A stretch of 28,238 nucleotides of DNA from NCBI GenBank assembly GCA_900553355.1, contig USDK01000038.1, forward strand, positions 1-28,238, given 5' to 3'. Position 1 is the first letter of the stretch, and every line of letters begins with the position of its first letter. The position numbers were made by a program, and so were the translations under genes. The DNA is from an uncultured Lachnospiraceae bacterium (lineage in GTDB: Bacteria > Bacillota > Clostridia > Lachnospirales > Lachnospiraceae). Below are positions 7,929 through 15,578 of this stretch, in pieces. The notes below the pieces were generated by a model. It ran no database searches, was not told the origin of the DNA, and saw only the letters and a program-made list of their open reading frames with translations.

Positions 7929-8441
7929 TTATTTCCTTACTTCAATCTCCACCCGGAACTTTTCATCGGCAAACATAAGCTCCATGCCGTTTTCCAGCCT
8001 GATCTCTCCGGTCACCTGCTGATCTGATGCATAGGTATGGTTCAGCGATACCAGATCCTCCAGATAAAAGGCGCCCTCTCTCCGGACGATTCTGGCATGC
8101 ATCCGGCTTACGGAGGGATTCCCTTTGATAATGTAGTCACATTCTGATCCTTTTCCAAGCACGAAAGGATCTTTGGAAATTTCAATCCGCTCTCCCGTAC
8201 TGCACCGGATCAGGGTCAAAATCACGTGCACCTCCCTGCGAAGAAGCACGGTCGGCGCATCATCTCCTTTTGCCTCCGGCTCGGCGGAAATGTTCTCCAA
8301 CGGAACCGTTGCCTCTTCCTCCGGCTCTCTTTTCAGCGGTGGGACATAAGAACGAATCACAACCTCTTCCTCTCCGGTATCCGGAACCGGCGGAATCTTT
8401 ACCAGGTTTTCGTCCTGCCAGCCTTTCAGATAATCTCTCAT
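7929..8441 (-). CDS. Soluble FHA-domain protein
   Basis: A 170-residue protein with an acidic, proline-rich N-terminal tail and a C-terminal FHA domain (about 72-167), which normally binds phosphothreonine peptides. Visible FHA marks are FVLGKGSECDYII (about 93-105), SVSRMHARIV with the key Ser and His (110-119), a degenerate SLNHTY in place of SxNGT, and LENGMELMFADEKFRVEI. The tail holds two acid-flanked threonines, in EEATVPLE (Thr45) and DAPTVLLRR (Thr64). They could be kinase targets, as in mycobacterial GarA-type proteins; this is not shown by sequence alone. It lies 18 bases before the kinase gene and 12 after the FHA-FHA-ABC gene. It is a likely adaptor between them. Confidence 0.85.
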   Translation of the reverse strand: MRDYLKGWQDENLVKIPPVPDTGEEEVVIRSYVPPLKREPEEEATVPLENISAEPEAKGDDAPTVLLRREVHVILTLIRCSTGERIEISKDPFVLGKGSECDYIIKGNPSVSRMHARIVRREGAFYLEDLVSLNHTYASDQQVTGEIRLENGMELMFADEKFRVEIEVRK

Positions 8442-8453
8442 TTTAAAAACCTC

Positions 8454-10763
8454 CTATCGTGTATCCTTCGCAATCCGCCGCAGCGCAATCATGCTGACCA
8501 CGAGGAACAGTACCGTCATAAAGGCAAGGATTCCCCAGCACTGGCCTACATGGCTGCCTGTCGCCTTAAAGAAGGATTCTGCCTCATGCTCCAGCATGGG
8601 ATAATCTGCCTGCAGCTTCAGATCGAGCCGGTTCAGTTTTGCAATACTTCCCAGCGCTTCCACCGACCAGCGGCTGACCGTTATATAGGAGATCACCTTT
8701 CCGGCTCCCTCCAATGTAAATAGAATGCCCGAAAACAAAAGCTGGATAATCAACACAAAAGGCGCAATAGCCATCGCCTTATCTCCAGTCTTGACGATTG
8801 CCGAAATGACAAATCCCAGCGCAATAGATGCCAGCACTGTCAGCCACACGGTCAGCAGCATTTCCGGAGAAAAATGATCCAGAAAGATTCCTTTCTTCTC
8901 ATTTCCCACCAGCTTTAAGAAAATCATGGTCAAAAGCACGGCCTGTACGCCGCCCAGCGCCATCTGAAATACAAATTTGGAAAGCACATAGCCGGACAGC
9001 CTCAAGTTGGCCATATATTCCCTCTTGACAATGCTCCTCTCCTTGCAGATCTCCTGGATAGAATTAAAAAGTCCGATCCAGATTCCGGAACAGCTGAGGG
9101 CAAACAACATTGATTTGGTGCTTTCATAGATCTTAAATATATTTTCATCAGCTACGATATATAGAAGTATGGCGATCAGACAGGGCTGTAAAAGCAGAAC
9201 CAGAAGCCTCTGCCTGTCATTGAACATCAGCTCCGTATATCTTTGCAGCAGCACGCCGAACTGCCTGAGGCCCGCCCGTTCCCTGGATATGGAAAGGCGC
9301 TCCTGCCCGGACACAGGGCGGCTCTGCACGCTGCTCCTTCTCCGGTAGTTCTGATAATTCCGCTCGCAGCCTTCCGGATCTGCCGCAATCATATTGTAGA
9401 TATTGACCAGGTCGTCCGTCTGATAGAACTGTTTTGCCTCCTCCACGTTTCCACAAAAGCAAAGTCTTCCACCGGGTCCCATAAAAATAATCTTATCACA
9501 GAGATGCAGGTTGGCGGTGGTATGCGTCACCATGATGATCGTCTTATTCTGCTCTCTGGCCAGCTTCTTTAAGCTGATCATCAGGTTCTTCTCCGTTCCC
9601 GGATCCAGGCCCGAGGTCGGTTCATCCAGGAAAAACAACTTGGGATCCGCCAGAAGCTCTACTGCGATGCTGGCACGTTTTTTCTGCCCTCCGGACAGTT
9701 TCCGGATAAACGTATCCCGGTGCGCCTTCAGATCTACCATATCCATAACCTCGCCAATCCGTTTCTGGATCTCTGACGGCCTGGTATCTTTTGGCATCCG
9801 GATCTTCGCAGAATAATACAGCATTTTCTGCAGTGTAAGATTTTCATAGATGATATCCTGCTGAGGCACAAATCCGATCACACTTTTTAATGCCTGAAAA
9901 TTCTGTACCAGATCTGTCCCGTTACAGTAGACCTTCCCTTCAAAACCAGGCTCAAATCCACTGATCGCATTCATCAGCGTCGTCTTTCCAGCCCCAGATC
10001 CACCGATGATCGCCACAAATTCATTCCCCTGGATCTCACAGCTTACATGATTCAGGATCCGCTTCTTTTGTCTGCCCTTTCCGACGATCTTTGTCACCTG
10101 CTGTACCTGCAGGGAAATACCCTTGGCCGCTGATTTGTAATAGATACAGCCCCGGCAGAACAACAGCTGAAACCCCAGGATCTGGATCACATCTTTATCT
10201 TTCAGTCTGGCCTCTTTCGTCAGATAACTGCCGTTCAGCAGCACACCATTGGTACTGTGCGCGTCCTCCAGCACATACCCGTCCTGCCGCCGATAGATCC
10301 TGCAGTGCAGCTTGGATACTCCTGGCCCCGGCAGGCAGATGTGATTTGCAGTGTCACGGCCGATCGTCGTAGTCGGCCTCTCCAGGGTCTCCCGTTTCCA
10401 CAATTCCCTCTCAGAGCTCGATGAATACAGAAGGAGCACCATATTTTCTGCCTGATTCATGTTGCCGATACAGAGGATGCTCTTGTCATAGACCTCCACA
10501 AATCCATCATTCTTCGCCAAAAGTCTCCTTCCGGAACCAATCCCTAAGAAGGTTCCGTTTCTGCTGTCCTGATCCTGATAGCGGATCTGTCCGCCTTCCA
10601 TGGAAAATGTTCCATGGATCTTGGACACAATCGGATCCGGGATCACAATATCACATCGGGAGGCATCCCTGCCCAGGGTAATCTGGGACTTGTGAAAATG
10701 ATCCAGATTTAACTCCCTTAACTCCCCCTTCATATCAATGATCGTCAGAATATGCTCGTTCAT
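8454..10763 (-). CDS. FHA-FHA-ABC exporter (ABCG-like half transporter)
   Basis: A 769-residue fusion with FHA domain 1 (about 25-102; GRDASRCDI, SKIH, SRNGT), FHA domain 2 (about 130-202; IGRDTANHI, SKLH, STNGV) and an ABC ATPase (about 218-455). The ATPase has Walker A GGSGAGKTT (254-262), signature LSGGQKKR (356-363), Walker B LFFLDEPTSGLD and switch His414. A six-helix ABC-2 membrane part follows (about 515-765). ATPase-before-membrane order and the CKERSIVKREY segment recall eukaryotic ABCG transporters. Both FHA domains keep their ligand residues. The layout equals Mycobacterium tuberculosis Rv1747, which is phosphorylated by its neighbour PknF. The start at 10763 is preferred over 10820 because it has a ribosome site and does not overlap the previous gene. 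The substrate is unknown. Confidence 0.92.
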   Translation of the reverse strand: MNEHILTIIDMKGELRELNLDHFHKSQITLGRDASRCDIVIPDPIVSKIHGTFSMEGGQIRYQDQDSRNGTFLGIGSGRRLLAKNDGFVEVYDKSILCIGNMNQAENMVLLLYSSSSERELWKRETLERPTTTIGRDTANHICLPGPGVSKLHCRIYRRQDGYVLEDAHSTNGVLLNGSYLTKEARLKDKDVIQILGFQLLFCRGCIYYKSAAKGISLQVQQVTKIVGKGRQKKRILNHVSCEIQGNEFVAIIGGSGAGKTTLMNAISGFEPGFEGKVYCNGTDLVQNFQALKSVIGFVPQQDIIYENLTLQKMLYYSAKIRMPKDTRPSEIQKRIGEVMDMVDLKAHRDTFIRKLSGGQKKRASIAVELLADPKLFFLDEPTSGLDPGTEKNLMISLKKLAREQNKTIIMVTHTTANLHLCDKIIFMGPGGRLCFCGNVEEAKQFYQTDDLVNIYNMIAADPEGCERNYQNYRRRSSVQSRPVSGQERLSISRERAGLRQFGVLLQRYTELMFNDRQRLLVLLLQPCLIAILLYIVADENIFKIYESTKSMLFALSCSGIWIGLFNSIQEICKERSIVKREYMANLRLSGYVLSKFVFQMALGGVQAVLLTMIFLKLVGNEKKGIFLDHFSPEMLLTVWLTVLASIALGFVISAIVKTGDKAMAIAPFVLIIQLLFSGILFTLEGAGKVISYITVSRWSVEALGSIAKLNRLDLKLQADYPMLEHEAESFFKATGSHVGQCWGILAFMTVLFLVVSMIALRRIAKDTR

Positions 10764-10782
10764 GTTACTGCTTCCTTTATCT

Positions 10783-12774
10783 TTATTTTGCTTGGATCTG
10801 TCCGAGGATCTCCGATGCACTTACGGTATCCTCCGATGCCCACACCGCTTTTTCCCGGTCAAACAACTCCTGGAATCTCTCTTCATACTCGGCTTCTGTC
10901 ATCTGCTCTCCATCCCAGGAATACTGGTAAATCGGGTTGCCGTCGGCGTCTGTCTGTACATTCGTATTATCTTCGGCGCCGTAGTTCCCTTCTGCCGTCA
11001 CCACAAAACAACCGTCCCGGATCTGATAGATCCGGTCATAATAGACGTCCATCCGGCCTCCGCTGTCGCAGAAAAGGTTCTTCTTTTCCTGATAAGCAAG
11101 TCCTCCATTCCCCAGAGTCTGAGTCTGGATCTGTCCGTCGCAGACGGTGCAGATCTGGTCTCCCTGAGCAGTTGTGGCTCCCATAAGATACAGTTCCGGC
11201 ACCTGATCATCATCCAGATAGATCAGACGGTATCCGGCCCAGCCTTCAGACTGTTTACTCTGGATATAGGAGGTATAGATTTCTTTCCATGTTTCATCTC
11301 CAGATGTGCTTTCCTGCTTTTTATCCTCTAACTTGAGCACGCCCCATTTTCCGTCCTTCTTTACCCAGCATCTGCCGTCATAGACCGGACGTATTTCTTC
11401 AAAAATGCCGGAAGAGATCACAGGTTTTCCTGCGGTATCCCGAAGCTCCCATTTTCCATTAATGCACAGCGGCACATATCCGTCTGTCGCAGCGTAACAG
11501 GACTCGATCCGTTCCGATTGATCCTGTGTATCATAGCTGAATACATAAGTGTCATAGCACCAGGACGCGTCATATTTCAGGGGAATCACTTCCTCCCCTT
11601 TTTCATTGACGTATCCCCACTTTCCATCCTTTTTCACCGCCAGAAGCCCGGAAGAAAGACTGCCGCATTCATCATAGATAAAATCTGTCAAAAGTTTTCC
11701 GTCAGGATCACACAGGGCATACTTGCTGTTCAGCCCCTGATACCAGTCCACATCGTAACTGCTGCCGTCATATACAGACTCCGCCCGCTTAATAGGGATC
11801 ACTCTGTCCGGCTTCTTCTGGTAGTCTTCCATATATCCCTGAGCCACTTCAAATTCTCCAGTATTATGCAGACCGTCGCAGTAATAAAAGATGCCCCGGT
11901 AATAATTTCCCGCATCTCCGATCACCGCAACTGCCGGTTTTACCGTCTTTTCTTCTTCCACAAAATAATAGTCCGTCATCTCCGTCTGATATTCCGGATC
12001 ATACAAGGGCTCTTTTCGTTCCAGAAGATAAAATTGTGCCAGAGCATCGATTCCTCTGTAATCCATGGATGCGGCCAGCTTTCCGTCCATGCCGATCAGT
12101 CCGTAGGAATCGCCCTGTCTGATCACAGCATAGGATGTATCCATCTGGCGTGAAAGATCATTTCTCGGATAATCAAAAGTATTCTCATTCTGGATATAAT
12201 AAATGTCGTCTGCCTCAATCTCGGGCTCCACCACCCACTCATACTGATTGGCATTTTCCACTTCATTTACCTTGTTTTCCAGAGGATCCTTTGAAGTTTT
12301 ACCGCTATTGTCTTTATCTGCGGACTGTGTCTTTGAGCTTTTTCCAAGAACGGCTTTCTCCCCCTGCGACAGAATCTTTTCCGCTTTCCCGAAGTCCTCC
12401 TGGGCAATATATACATCCGCCAGCCCAAGATACGGATCCTCCTGCTTAGGATCGATCTCGATTGCCTTCATATAGGCTGCTTCAGCACTTTCATAGTCCA
12501 TTTCTTCCAGATATTTTTCCGCCTGAGCAATATAATTTTCATAATCCCTGCGCTCTGCGTAGCTCCGGAAAGCGAAGACGCCTGCCATGACAACGGCAGC
12601 CAGAAGAATCCCCCCTGCTGCCGCGATCCACTTTTTACTCTTTCCCCTTACCGGCGGCGGGGAAGTCTTTTCTCCGCCTCCGGACATCTGCTGCCACCTC
12701 TGCAGAGGAGCGCCGCAGTTCTTACAAAAACGTGCTCCTTCTACATTCTGTGTTCCACACTTCTGACAAAACAT
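10783..12774 (-). CDS. Zinc-ribbon, TPR and WG-repeat membrane protein with extra C-terminal domain
   Basis: A 663-residue paralogue of the protein at 2718-4454. It has a zinc ribbon (C3, C6, C17, C20), a linker, one membrane helix (about 49-69), a TPR-like segment (about 83-140, including AEAAYMKAIEIDPKQEDPY) and WG repeats such as KKDGKWGYVNEKGEEVIPLKY and KKDGKWGVLKL. Its own C-terminal domain (about 505-663) begins with an LIYLDDDQVPELYLMG segment, a pattern seen in surface proteins of Firmicutes. Shared segments (EWVVEPEIEADDIYYI here, SWAVEPTIEADDIYYL there) show duplication. The large region after the helix should lie outside the cell. It precedes the ABC gene by 19 bases. The function of the C-terminal domain is not recognised. 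Confidence 0.8.
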   Translation of the reverse strand: MFCQKCGTQNVEGARFCKNCGAPLQRWQQMSGGGEKTSPPPVRGKSKKWIAAAGGILLAAVVMAGVFAFRSYAERRDYENYIAQAEKYLEEMDYESAEAAYMKAIEIDPKQEDPYLGLADVYIAQEDFGKAEKILSQGEKAVLGKSSKTQSADKDNSGKTSKDPLENKVNEVENANQYEWVVEPEIEADDIYYIQNENTFDYPRNDLSRQMDTSYAVIRQGDSYGLIGMDGKLAASMDYRGIDALAQFYLLERKEPLYDPEYQTEMTDYYFVEEEKTVKPAVAVIGDAGNYYRGIFYYCDGLHNTGEFEVAQGYMEDYQKKPDRVIPIKRAESVYDGSSYDVDWYQGLNSKYALCDPDGKLLTDFIYDECGSLSSGLLAVKKDGKWGYVNEKGEEVIPLKYDASWCYDTYVFSYDTQDQSERIESCYAATDGYVPLCINGKWELRDTAGKPVISSGIFEEIRPVYDGRCWVKKDGKWGVLKLEDKKQESTSGDETWKEIYTSYIQSKQSEGWAGYRLIYLDDDQVPELYLMGATTAQGDQICTVCDGQIQTQTLGNGGLAYQEKKNLFCDSGGRMDVYYDRIYQIRDGCFVVTAEGNYGAEDNTNVQTDADGNPIYQYSWDGEQMTEAEYEERFQELFDREKAVWASEDTVSASEILGQIQAK

Positions 12775-12786
12775 TCCTTTAATCTC

Positions 12787-13506
12787 CTAGAAATACATTG
12801 ACGCCGGATCCAGATACCACTTACCGTCCAGCTTAATTACCTTTACCAGGGTATCATCCATCACTTCTTCTTTCTCAGATCCATCCACCTGGATTTCTGC
12901 TGAAACCTCTACTTCTTTTCCTTCTTCTACATCTCCCAGGAATCCATAATAGCTCTCTTCCAGATCTGCAAGCTCTGCTTCTGTCAGATCTCTGGCATCG
13001 CCGATCTCATAATCGACCTTAATGTCTCCGCCATACTCTTCTACCATGGAATCCAGGCCCTGTTCCAGCATTTCTTCCATATCTTCTTTGTCCATGCCGC
13101 TCATCGTCTGTGCCATCTCTACATACTTTTCCGGAATCAGCTTCAGCGCTGCTTCCCCGTCCTGATCCTCAATTGCCTTCATCAGATTTTTAATCGGTGT
13201 CTTATAATTATTCCGGAAAAGCAGGAAATAGCCTCCCACACCTGCTCCGGCAATACACAGCACGATTGCAACAATGATCGCAATGGCAGCTCCCTGGGAC
13301 ATGCCTCGCTTCATCTGCACTCCCGGGCCGGCCTGCTGATATCCCGGCGCTCCTCCATACTGAGCGCCGCCTTGCATTGGGCCGGTACTGGCATTCTCCG
13401 ACGTCCGGCTGCCTTCTGCCTGGGCTGCTCCCTCTACCGGCGCTCCACATCTGGGGCAGAACCTGCCTCCATCCTTTAACTCCTGTCCGCAATGACTACA
13501 AAACAT
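12787..13506 (-). CDS. Zinc-ribbon membrane protein with NTF2-like ectodomain
   Basis: A 239-residue protein with a zinc ribbon (C3, C6, C17, C20), a flexible Gly/Ala/Gln/Pro-rich linker (about 25-68), one membrane helix (about 72-97) and a C-terminal domain (about 100-239) that starts YKTPIKNLMKAIEDQDGEAALKLIP and ends DGKWYLDPASMYF. That start and end are typical of small NTF2-like/DUF4878-type extracytoplasmic domains, whose ligands are mostly unknown. The start at 13506 is chosen because GGAGG lies 8 bases upstream; the ATG at 13530 adds only eight residues and would push the zinc ribbon inward relative to its four relatives here. It belongs to the same operon as its zinc-ribbon neighbours. 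Confidence 0.78.
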   Translation of the reverse strand: MFCSHCGQELKDGGRFCPRCGAPVEGAAQAEGSRTSENASTGPMQGGAQYGGAPGYQQAGPGVQMKRGMSQGAAIAIIVAIVLCIAGAGVGGYFLLFRNNYKTPIKNLMKAIEDQDGEAALKLIPEKYVEMAQTMSGMDKEDMEEMLEQGLDSMVEEYGGDIKVDYEIGDARDLTEAELADLEESYYGFLGDVEEGKEVEVSAEIQVDGSEKEEVMDDTLVKVIKLDGKWYLDPASMYF

Positions 13507-13548
13507 ATATGCTCCCTCCTCGCCTTTCATTCTTTCCCTCTGTTATTG

Positions 13549-14331
13549 CTATTCCTCATATTCGCAGATGTATCCGATCTTTCCGCTGAATTCCGGAACT
13601 GTGGCCACGATATCATCCGGAACGTCATTCCATACCCATTTTCCTGAATTCTTGTAATAGAAAATATCCAGATACTGTTCTTCTGTCGATCCGTCCCGGT
13701 AGCTTGGCTCTCCGGCCATCCATTCCGACGCGCACCAGTAGCTGTCAGAATTGATCACATCTCCATACAACTGACCATTCTCGTCTACCCAGTGATAATC
13801 CTGAGAACCAGCCTCCCGTTTCCCACCGATCTTAAACTGAATATTCGATAAATGACGCTCATTTAACTGGGAAATAATATAATCATATTCTTCACGGCTG
13901 TTGATCCTTACCAGATATCCGCCCCGGTCCAGGCACTCCTGATAAGCCTGATTCCAGGTCACGTCACTGATCATATATTCATATCTGTGGATTCCGCCTT
14001 CTGTCGGATCCACCGCAGTCTCTTCTTCTCCGTCTGTATTGTTCTCTTCATCCGCATCCTGGGCATCCGACTGGTCTTCTTGTGTATCGTCCCCGGATTC
14101 ACTGCTGCCTTCTTCGATTTTTTCCTGAAATTTCGCCAGATTTTCTTCCACTTTTTTCTGCTCCTGCTTATGCAGATACCAGAAAACACCGGCTACAACC
14201 AGTATAATTACAACCACGATCCCGATGATGATCGGAATCACTGGCTTTTTCTTTGGCTCTACCTTCCACCCACAGTTTCCACAGAACATATCTCCGTTCT
14301 GAATTTCCTGTCCACATCTTTTGCACTTCAT
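13549..14331 (-). CDS. Zinc-ribbon membrane protein with C-type lectin-like ectodomain
   Basis: A 260-residue protein with a zinc ribbon (C3, C6, C17, C20), one membrane helix (about 30-52), an acidic coiled linker (about 55-112) and a C-type lectin-like fold (about 114-258). Lectin features are WNQAYQECLDRGGYLVRINS with Cys133, an EPS triplet (208-210) where calcium-binding lectins have EPN or QPD, KWVWNDV with WND (234-236), and the closing GYICEYE with Cys255, which would pair with Cys133. Such domains bind sugars, proteins or ice in different organisms, so the ligand cannot be given. The domain should face outward. The ribosome site is weak (GAAGGAAG, 10 bases from the ATG). It is the second gene of the cluster. 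Confidence 0.82.
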   Translation of the reverse strand: MKCKRCGQEIQNGDMFCGNCGWKVEPKKKPVIPIIIGIVVVIILVVAGVFWYLHKQEQKKVEENLAKFQEKIEEGSSESGDDTQEDQSDAQDADEENNTDGEEETAVDPTEGGIHRYEYMISDVTWNQAYQECLDRGGYLVRINSREEYDYIISQLNERHLSNIQFKIGGKREAGSQDYHWVDENGQLYGDVINSDSYWCASEWMAGEPSYRDGSTEEQYLDIFYYKNSGKWVWNDVPDDIVATVPEFSGKIGYICEYEE

Positions 14332-14379
14332 CTTATAGCTACTTCCTTCTTTATGATTCTATTGCCAGCAACATACTCA

Positions 14380-14931
14380 TTAATCTACTTTTGTTCCGCA
14401 GGATGTGCAAAAATGCATCTGCGGCGGCAGCACCTTCCCACAGGACGGGCAGATCTTCGGTCCTGCAGGGCGTTCCGGTCCCGGCTGTTGTCCGCCCGCC
14501 GGGCTTTGGCCCAGCTTCATTCCGCAGATAATACAGAATCCCTGTCCTTCTTCTACCGGTGCCCCACAATTCGGGCAGGTGTTTTCCTGTGGTTCTTCTG
14601 TATCGGACGCTTCGATATGTACCTCTGTTTCTGCCTCTTCTTCATCCAGCCTGGTCCCACAATTTACGCAGAAGACCTGATCCGGCTCCACCGGCGCACC
14701 GCACTTAGGGCAGACCTCTCCCTGACACTCCTCCGGTTCTTCAACAGCCGCCGGATCTGCAAGCTGCTTCATATTCATCTCCAGCTCATCAATCTTTGCC
14801 ACAATTTCCGCGGCTTCTCCCGTCAAAGCTTCTCCTGCAGTTTTACAGTTTTTATAATATATTTCGCCCAGCCGGGCCATCCACTCTTGCTTCTGATCTT
14901 CCATATTTTTCATTTCATCCAAAACAGCCAT
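14380..14931 (-). CDS. Triple zinc-ribbon soluble protein, first gene of the cluster
   Basis: A 183-residue protein with a helical N-terminal half (ARLGEIYYKNCKTAGEALTG..., then a predicted coil) and three zinc ribbons of the CPxCGxxV...FCxxCG type. They start at VCPKCGAPV, TCPNCGAPV and ICPSCGKVL and are joined by acidic or Pro/Gly-rich linkers. There is no membrane helix. The start at 14931 is supported by AGGGAGG 9 bases upstream; the ATG at 14964 has no site. The ribbons and helical part resemble the small protein at 4471-4791. It directly follows the candidate cluster promoter. Zinc ribbons of this kind usually mediate protein or nucleic acid contacts. A cytoplasmic partner for the membrane zinc-ribbon proteins is a reasonable guess. 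Confidence 0.75.
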   Translation of the reverse strand: MAVLDEMKNMEDQKQEWMARLGEIYYKNCKTAGEALTGEAAEIVAKIDELEMNMKQLADPAAVEEPEECQGEVCPKCGAPVEPDQVFCVNCGTRLDEEEAETEVHIEASDTEEPQENTCPNCGAPVEEGQGFCIICGMKLGQSPAGGQQPGPERPAGPKICPSCGKVLPPQMHFCTSCGTKVD

Positions 14932-14967
14932 TTTATGTATCCTCCCTGAAAAAAATATAGTCAATTT

Positions 14968-14998
14968 ATTTTAGCATATTTTCTACAAAAACTCTCAA
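14968..14998 (-). promoter_or_regulatory. Candidate promoter of the zinc-ribbon/FHA/kinase cluster
   Basis: On the minus strand the -10 TAAAAT (14968-14973) is preceded by TGC, giving an extended -10. A -35 TTGAGA lies at 14993-14998 with a 19-base spacer, somewhat long but tolerable with an extended -10. It is 37 bases upstream of the first ATG of the cluster. No other comparable promoter is evident in the short gaps down to 1881, which fits one long transcript. Confidence 0.5.
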
Positions 14999-15519
14999 TT
15001 TTTTTACATTTTTAACAATGTCAGTACAAGAAAAGGCCCGGGAGAAAATTTCTTCACCGTTCCCTGTTACATAGTAAAGTATGCCATCCTTATATACCGG
15101 GGGCATAGCCATCATCTGTAAAATGGAAATAATCCATCGTGACATCCGGCTCATCATATTGGTTTGCAAAATAAGAACATTTCAGAAACTCTTCCGCAAG
15201 CATCCTGTTTCCATCCGCTGAGGCTAATATATATGTTCCCTCCTCGCTTGAAAGCCAGATTGCATTTCCGTCATTCTCCGGATCATAAAAAAATTTTCAT
15301 CCGAAAAAATGATACTGCCTTCCTGATCCATTAACAAATACTCCTCAATATCCCCTTCTGCTGCAAACTCAAACAAATGTGATATCTCCACCCATATACT
15401 GAACGGATCCCAGGATTCTCCTGACACAGAATATGAAACAGAACAGCTGATTCTTCTCTTAGAGGGATTTACTTGCCTAATGCAAAAAAATAAATGCATC
15501 GGGCATTTATAATTCAACA

Positions 15520-15555
15520 CATTAAAATGCCCCATGACTTTCTCCGTCATGAGGC
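15520..15555 (-). terminator. Intrinsic terminator after the Rpn-family gene
   Basis: On the minus strand GCCTCATGAC and GTCATGGGGC (15546-15555 and 15529-15538) form a 10-bp stem with one G-U pair and a 7-base loop, followed by ATTTTAAT. It lies 23 bases beyond the stop of the Rpn-family gene. The T tract is short, so termination may be partial. Confidence 0.6.
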
Positions 15556-15578
15556 GTTCCAATACTTAAGTTAAGTTT

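Larger units (their letters stand above)
14966..15562 (-). pseudogene. Frameshifted ORF of unknown family
   Basis: Three reading frames join into one protein-like sequence. The first (15562-15224) runs through EEYLLMDQEGSIIFSDEN. At an A7 run on the plus strand (15287-15293) sense moves to a second frame, with YDPENDGNAIWLSSEEGTYI and YDEPDVTMDYFHFTDDGYAPG. Near a G5 run (15099-15103) it moves to a third, with PPVYKDGILYYVTGNGEE, ending at 14966. The visible start lies in a terminator hairpin and has no ribosome site. The family is not recognised. Both shifts are in homopolymers, so either decay or sequencing error could explain them. The promoter of the zinc-ribbon cluster lies in its last bases. 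Confidence 0.6.

Noticed and set aside
1881..14931. Type VII secretion system or phage defence island
   Set aside because: There is no WXG100 protein, EssC-type ATPase, nuclease effector or known defence gene in the cluster.
13987..14949. 320-codon plus-strand ORF opposite the C-type lectin and triple-ribbon genes
   Set aside because: It is antisense to two genes with clear zinc ribbons, has no domain of its own and reads as a codon-bias shadow rich in Phe/Leu/His.
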